The notes below the pieces were generated by a model, which was not told where the DNA came from, made no database searches, and saw only the letters and a list, made by a program, of their open reading frames with translations. From Botryosphaeria dothidea (Eukaryota; Ascomycota; Dothideomycetes; Botryosphaeriales; Botryosphaeriaceae), in assembly GCA_011503125.2 (NCBI GenBank), contig WWBZ02000040.1, positions 682,001 through 746,000 of the forward strand: a stretch of 64,000 nt of DNA. Direction: 5' to 3'. Shown here one piece after another: positions 59,310 to 64,000 of the stretch. The position numbers were made by a program, and so were the translations under genes. Within the stretch, counting starts at the first letter, position 1. Each line of letters starts with the position of its first letter.

Positions 59310-59659
59310 CGAAGAGATATTTCGGGTGGGGCGATTTGGAGTAAAACATTCAGTCTCGCTTCTTCATGAAGAAGGGAAGAACGAAAAAGAGGTTATTTCA
59401 CTGGATGTTTGAGTCTTACGTCCTTCAATCCTGACTGACATTATCCAAGGTCTAGGTAGTGTCGTGAGCGGGAACAAAAGCACTTTTGACCATGAAGAAG
59501 AGCACAGAACCGGGTACCGATCTTAGTGAGCAACGTACCAAACCTTGGCCCGGAAACGAAAGTCAGGAAATGCTCACGGCAGGTGCGCATACCGAGTGTT
59601 GATCCAGGGTCCCGAGGCTGCGAAGTTTTCATAGTCGTTGGGGCAGATGTCTTGTCCTC
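59310..59659. other. Intergenic region between two minus-strand genes
   Basis: 350 bases between the start of the F-box-like gene and the stop of the acyltransferase. Nothing seen. Confidence 0.45.
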
Positions 59660-61153
59660 CTACTGAGGCAGCAACCTGCCCATCTCCACCTCTTCATGCA
59701 CGTCTTCCTGCGCCTCCTGTCTGGCAAAGACTGACCGCTCCACCACCCTCGCCAGCCTCGCACACCTCCTCTCCACGCTCTTCTCAAACAATCCCGCCGC
59801 GACCCATACAACACCCCATGTAATGATCGCTCCGACCAAAAACCCCACGGCCCACCTACTTTCCTGACCCAATAACAGTCCTTCTCCATCCACCTCATTC
59901 CCGTACTTCTGCCCCTTACGGTCGCTCACCGCCCTGTAGCCCACTACCTGCCACACCACCGGCGTGACGCTGTAATTTACAATATGCACCAACGGCCCGT
60001 GTAAAACATACAGCGCGTAGCTCCTGCGGCCTACTTCCCGGGCGAAGCTCGTCACAAACAAATGCTGAAGCGCCGGCGAGCGCATCAGAGCCGCAAGGAG
60101 GAGGACGGCGCCGGCGCCGTGGAGGAAACGCTTCGGGTCCGTCATGCTCGCGGGCACGAAATAGATGCGGAGCGAAGCGTACCCCGGGGTGTGCATGATG
60201 CGGAGGTTAGGGCTCGAGAGAAGGTACAAGGCCGGGACAAGCAGGACGTACGGGAGGAGAGAGCGGAGGCGAGAGGGGAGGCGCGTTGGAATGCTACGGT
60301 CGCGGTATTCCATGTCGATGTCGGCCAGGAAAGCGCCGGATTGGAAGAGCATGCATTCCCAGCGGTCGCAGAGGCAGGATAGGATGATTGCAGCGAGGGT
60401 AAGAACCATGCGGATGATGGTGCGGCAACGAGAGAGGGCGAGAAGGATGGTGCCGACGACAACGGTGGAGCGCAACTCGAAGGGGAGGTACCAGAGGTGT
60501 GGATCGTAGGGATTGTAGTAGGGGAGGACGAAGCCTTTGTTGTAATAGGTGAAGATATTGGTGAGGCCTACCGTTGCGTGGATCCACCGGGCGATTTCAG
60601 CGGCCAGGGATCTCTCCGGGAGAGGATGTTTGTCCGGATAGTTGAACAAGCGCGGGATGGTGACAAAGCGGCGAGAGAATTCCCACAGACCGAAGTGAAG
60701 GCTTAGCGTTGTGACGAATGTTGCTATGACTACCGGTAGATATAGTCTCATGGCCTTCCGAAGTACCGAGCCTGCTAGCGAAATGTGCAGGTCTTCACAG
60801 TCGTGAGCTCGAACTCTTTTGAGGGGCTTCAAAGCCATAACGTAACCGCCAACGACGAAAAAGACAGGCACCATTGCATGGCCGGCATGGACCAGGCGGA
60901 TAGCTGGCAGCTGCAGAAAGTATCGATTCTTAGGGCCGTCGCCGTAACCATACTCGACAAAGCCGCAGTACGCCCATAAAGTATGGAAGGAAAAGACAAT
61001 GAGAGCTGCAATACCGCGGAGGCCATTCAGGTATGCCGTCGAATGAGACTTCTCTTTCTCTGGCATGGCTTTGTCCATTGTGTGGAGAAGACGAATGGCC
61101 GCGCCGATACTTTCGGAGGATCTTCGTTCACCGAGTATCAAGGTGTGATTCAA
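59660..61153 (-). CDS. Acyltransferase 3 family integral membrane protein
   Basis: Intronless, 497 residues from the ATG at 61153, or 472 from the one at 61078. AT3 signatures are AYLNGLRGIAALIVFSFH near the N-terminus with the motif Arg and His, VPVFFVVGGYVMA, HLWYLPFELR, and YALYVLHGPLVHI. About ten membrane helices are spread through the protein. AT3 proteins transfer acyl groups, often acetyl, to extracytoplasmic sugars, antibiotics or lipids. In fungi the acceptor is mostly unknown, though some sit in secondary-metabolite clusters. No biosynthetic gene is adjacent here. Confidence 0.85.
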   Translation of the reverse strand: MNHTLILGERRSSESIGAAIRLLHTMDKAMPEKEKSHSTAYLNGLRGIAALIVFSFHTLWAYCGFVEYGYGDGPKNRYFLQLPAIRLVHAGHAMVPVFFVVGGYVMALKPLKRVRAHDCEDLHISLAGSVLRKAMRLYLPVVIATFVTTLSLHFGLWEFSRRFVTIPRLFNYPDKHPLPERSLAAEIARWIHATVGLTNIFTYYNKGFVLPYYNPYDPHLWYLPFELRSTVVVGTILLALSRCRTIIRMVLTLAAIILSCLCDRWECMLFQSGAFLADIDMEYRDRSIPTRLPSRLRSLLPYVLLVPALYLLSSPNLRIMHTPGYASLRIYFVPASMTDPKRFLHGAGAVLLLAALMRSPALQHLFVTSFAREVGRRSYALYVLHGPLVHIVNYSVTPVVWQVVGYRAVSDRKGQKYGNEVDGEGLLLGQESRWAVGFLVGAIITWGVVWVAAGLFEKSVERRCARLARVVERSVFARQEAQEDVHEEVEMGRLLPQ

Positions 61154-62143
61154 TGTTAGTACTGAACCATGCCTTTTGTGGATTGGCGCCCAAGCCGGGC
61201 ATGAGGCGCGTTTCTTTTCTCAATACGTCACGGATCGTACGGTTGCGCGGCGGGAAACGTGTGATGACGGTGGGAGGAAGGTGTTGATGAGGGAATTTGA
61301 CAAGCTGAAATAATCGCGACATGTCGATCGCCGCGGATCAGGCGCCGGAGAACGTTACGAATAGATGGGGCTGCGGGAGGGTAGCAGATGAGCATGGCAG
61401 GAGCATTGAAAACAAGCCATGATGACCTCGGCGACGTGCCACAGCAGACGAACGAGATGTATGGTCTGTGGTTTTCAGTGGTGGGAGTGGGAGCGGCTGA
61501 CGGCGGAAAGCTGCAGAACCGCAAAGTGGCTTGACGCACAGCTATCACTTGCTCGCTTGCTTATCGAACACGAGCCCATCGTACCGCTGCCCTGCATGAT
61601 GTCGATGCTGATGTGCAGAATAACACGAGGCAGGACTGGGATCTTTAAAAGCAATATTGATGAGGCTCGCCTTGAATACTGGTGTAACCTCCAGAGCAAG
61701 CCACGCCCTCCATCAGCACTCGTGACACAGCCCGACCAACACTGGCCAGCGTTTCAACTCCAGCATTCCCATTTAGACACCCAAAACCAGAGCGTAAAAA
61801 ACATTTCAGCAGACCAATAGGGAAACAATGTGCCTGTTCTTCACTGATATCTCTGCGCGGTATGCTAACGCCTCTACAGAACTATGCGTTTTCGACCAGC
61901 GGAAGACGTTTCCGCAACACCTGCGCTGTTAATCCAACTCCATCAAGTCCCGGAGCCGGTTGAAGAAACGCCGCTCGAGAAAGAAAACAATATACGTAGG
62001 GCGACGAGCATGCAATGCTTGTACCAAAACTCCAGTGCGAACACCAATCCCATCCTTTACCGGGAAACCGTAGTTTCCAATATCAATTTGGAGCCAATAT
62101 GGTTGCTAATGAAGCCTTGAACGCCTCTGCCGATGCTCAGGTT
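61154..62143. other. Intergenic region, no gene seen
   Basis: 990 bases with the acyltransferase promoter and the 3' side of the next minus-strand gene. Short frames only (106 to 133 codons), without domains. Confidence 0.45.
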
Positions 62144-63277
62144 TTAGTGGCCAGCCTGACTGCCCGTCTCACTGCCAAAGTCGCTACCAACGTCAGTCCA
62201 GCTGCTGGGAGTGCGGGCACCGATGTCAGAGAAGCTGGCGTCGCTGAACCTGTCATCCTCAAAGCCTCCCTCCGAGCCAAAAGGGTTTGCGTTCGCTTCA
62301 TCTTCTGCCACGGCAGATAAGCTGTTCTGCAAAGTCGACAGGACTGCGATATCATCCGCACCACGACCAATCAGGGAAGCATCGGTCGAAAAGTTGTCCT
62401 CTGTGGGCGTCAATGTGCCAGTGCTCTGTGCCAGGTCATCGTCGCTCATGTCAGCGTCGTCAGCAGCATCTGCAACCGGGCCAGACATGGTGGAATAGAA
62501 GGACGCAGTGGCATCTTCGGGCTCGGCGACCGGGATGAGACGTTCCTGTGATTGCTGGAATGGTGCGGAGAAGGGCTCTGACAAGTCGACAAGCTGAGGA
62601 ATGGGCTCTGCTTCCAGAGTGGCGGTAGTCTCGCGGGAGGGGGTTGTGAAGTCGTGAGGCACGGGGGCTTCCTCGTCCTCATCACCGTCAACCGAGTTCT
62701 CCTCAACGCCAATAAGATCACGGTCGAAGAGGACCGACTCCTCGTCAGCGAAGGGGTTCGCATAGGAAGCACCGCTGACGAAGCCACGAGCACCGGAGCG
62801 ACGATTTCTCAAGCCTTGCTCAGTAGTATTGTCGGTGGCGGTGGTGGCGGCCTTCTCGTTCAGCGTGGAGCCTGATGCTGACTCGCGGAGCATTCCATGC
62901 TCGTTGACCAAGTCGTCGAAGCTCTGGCCGCGTGGCCGGCCATTCTTCTCGTCATATTCATCGCCGATGCGAGCCAACTCGTCCAGGTCGACAGATACAC
63001 CTTCTTCCCGGGCTCGTCGTACGAGCTCGTTCCTGTTGCGTCGGATGATCTCTTCGCGACGTCGTCGTTGCTCGTCGGCTTCGCGCGCATTCCGGTTGCG
63101 TTGGACGGGTGGGTTGATCTCGTCGCCGAGGTTGTGGAGTGCGATGGCAATTTTACGGCGTCTGGCATCGATCCACTGCTGGACTTGCGGGTTCTGGTAG
63201 ACGGCGATGCCGGCGGCTACGATGATCGAAGCCGCGATGATGGCACCTGAGAAAGCACGGTTAGGCAAGAGCGGCAT
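62144..63277 (-). CDS. Single-pass membrane protein with basic coiled coil and acidic tail
   Basis: Intronless, 377 residues from the ATG at 63277. Residues about 8-27 (AFSGAIIAASIIVAAGIAVY) are a membrane anchor. About 35-95 is a basic, Arg-rich probable coiled coil (EADEQRRRREEIIRRNRNE). The remaining 270 residues are disordered and rich in Ser, Asp, Glu and Ala, with NPF motifs at FANPFADE-like positions (YANPFADE, NANPFGSE). NPF motifs bind EH-domain endocytic proteins, so a trafficking link is possible. I do not recognise the family. Confidence 0.7.
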   Translation of the reverse strand: MPLLPNRAFSGAIIAASIIVAAGIAVYQNPQVQQWIDARRRKIAIALHNLGDEINPPVQRNRNAREADEQRRRREEIIRRNRNELVRRAREEGVSVDLDELARIGDEYDEKNGRPRGQSFDDLVNEHGMLRESASGSTLNEKAATTATDNTTEQGLRNRRSGARGFVSGASYANPFADEESVLFDRDLIGVEENSVDGDEDEEAPVPHDFTTPSRETTATLEAEPIPQLVDLSEPFSAPFQQSQERLIPVAEPEDATASFYSTMSGPVADAADDADMSDDDLAQSTGTLTPTEDNFSTDASLIGRGADDIAVLSTLQNSLSAVAEDEANANPFGSEGGFEDDRFSDASFSDIGARTPSSWTDVGSDFGSETGSQAGH

Positions 63278-63842
63278 GGCGAAAGATTGAAAGAGGGCGA
63301 GAGGAGAGACAGAGGAGCTTCCGGCTTGCAGAGCACAAGGCGGAAGGGGACAGGCGATGGAGCAGGCTTGCGCACAGAAAGTGTTGCCTGTGGGTGGCGG
63401 CAGCGCTGATCTTACCTTTGGCCAGTGGAGCCGGCATTTTGGCTGGCGGGGGCTATGCGATGCGAAACGACGAGGCTCCTGGGCAAAGAGATGCAGAGGG
63501 AGCGACTGGGAGGCAGTTAAAAGGAAGAGAATAGATCAAGCCCCAAGATGGGAGGCAAAGGCGGTTGAGCTGCCGTCACTGTTCCGGGACGGGGAGCTGC
63601 TTCGTTATCGGCGGGCGCTCGAGCCGCTGCGCACCGCCACATGAACTGCCCACTGCGGGGAACACCCGAACCTGGCCTGCTGCTTGCTGCTTGCTGCTTG
63701 TTGCTTGGCACGCGCTAGTCCCGCCGCGTGAGCCTCACGAGGAATCTCAGGTCATTCTCCGAACGCCAATCAGATGTACACTGCTTCAATTTTGGTACTA
63801 CAAACTGAACATATGCGCCAAATGGAATCCCAACGTCGTTAT
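63278..63842. other. Intergenic region with a short tandem repeat
   Basis: 565 bases between the single-pass protein start and the thiolase stop. It contains the 7-bp repeat listed separately. No gene seen. Confidence 0.45.
63680..63707 (+). repeat. 7-bp tandem repeat, four units
   Basis: CTGCTTG occurs three times and is followed by TTGCTTG with one mismatch. It lies in the gap downstream of the thiolase gene. Confidence 0.75.
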
Positions 63843-64000
63843 TTACAGTTGCTCGTTAACAAAAAGGCCAGCCATACCCATGCCCGTGCCGATACACATG
63901 CTCGTCAGCAGAATCTTCTTCTTTTGCCGCCTGCACTCGCTAAGACCGGTAACGATCTGTCTTGCTCCAGTGCAGCCGAGCGGGTGGCCTAGTGCGATGG
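63843..64000 (-). CDS. 3-ketoacyl-CoA thiolase, C-terminal end (partial)
   Basis: The minus-strand frame enters from the right edge and ends at a TAA (63845-63843), giving 52 residues. It carries the thiolase motifs GHPLGCTGAR with the catalytic His and MCIGTGMGMAGLF with the deprotonating Cys. The STS-less but otherwise typical end (LLTSMCIG) is like peroxisomal acetyl-CoA C-acyltransferases of beta-oxidation. An acetoacetyl-CoA thiolase is less likely. The rest of the gene lies outside the window, so a PTS2 leader cannot be checked. Confidence 0.88.
   Translation of the reverse strand, partial: IALGHPLGCTGARQIVTGLSECRRQKKKILLTSMCIGTGMGMAGLFVNEQL

Overview
The window is nuclear DNA of a filamentous ascomycete (Pezizomycotina). 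The genes carry many short GT-AG introns of about 49-94 nt with CTAAC/CTGAC-like branch points, use GC-rich third positions, and include a GNA-3/GanB-type G-alpha subunit, a Hog1/SakA-type MAP kinase, a fungal Cps1-like GT2 glycosyltransferase and several plant-cell-wall CAZymes. A dothideomycete is my best guess, but the sequence alone does not settle the class. I see no rRNA or tRNA gene, intact transposon, CRISPR array or virus.

Layout. 0-10 kb: the 5' end of an unknown gene, a CGI-58/Cld1-like alpha/beta hydrolase, a ThDP-dependent enzyme whose ATG appears to be split by an intron, and three unrecognised proteins. 11-15 kb: a GT2 polysaccharide synthase and a secreted GH43-like/F5-8C protein. 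15-17.6 kb: a gene-poor stretch. 17.7-23 kb: two signalling genes (G-alpha on minus, Hog1 MAPK on plus) facing away from each other across 2.5 kb. 24-28.7 kb: a pirin with an extra hydrophobic leader, a GH5 hydrolase, and an acidic-tailed unknown with a GC-AG intron. 30-36.4 kb: a MYND-finger gene interrupted by an in-frame TAG, and a full-length ABCC transporter with a one-base frameshift. 36.6-42.4 kb: SRP68 and a Pet309/CYA-5-like PPR protein, divergent housekeeping genes. 43-49 kb: a small carbohydrate block of GH45 endoglucanase, sugar transporter and GH53 endogalactanase. 50-55 kb: a 1520-residue CorA-like membrane protein. 55-63 kb: an MFS transporter with an apparent nonsense codon, a flavin amine oxidase relic, an F-box-like unknown, an acyltransferase-3 protein and a single-pass acidic protein. 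The right edge holds the 3' end of a 3-ketoacyl-CoA thiolase.

The GH45, GH53, GH43-like and sugar transporter genes fit plant polysaccharide use. The G-alpha and Hog1 genes fit nutrient and stress sensing. No single multi-gene system unites the window. The most unusual observations are the MYND gene, where a conserved Cys and a conserved Trp are replaced by TAC and TAG, and the intron-split start codon. Exon boundaries were worked out by hand from splice signals and reading-frame continuity.
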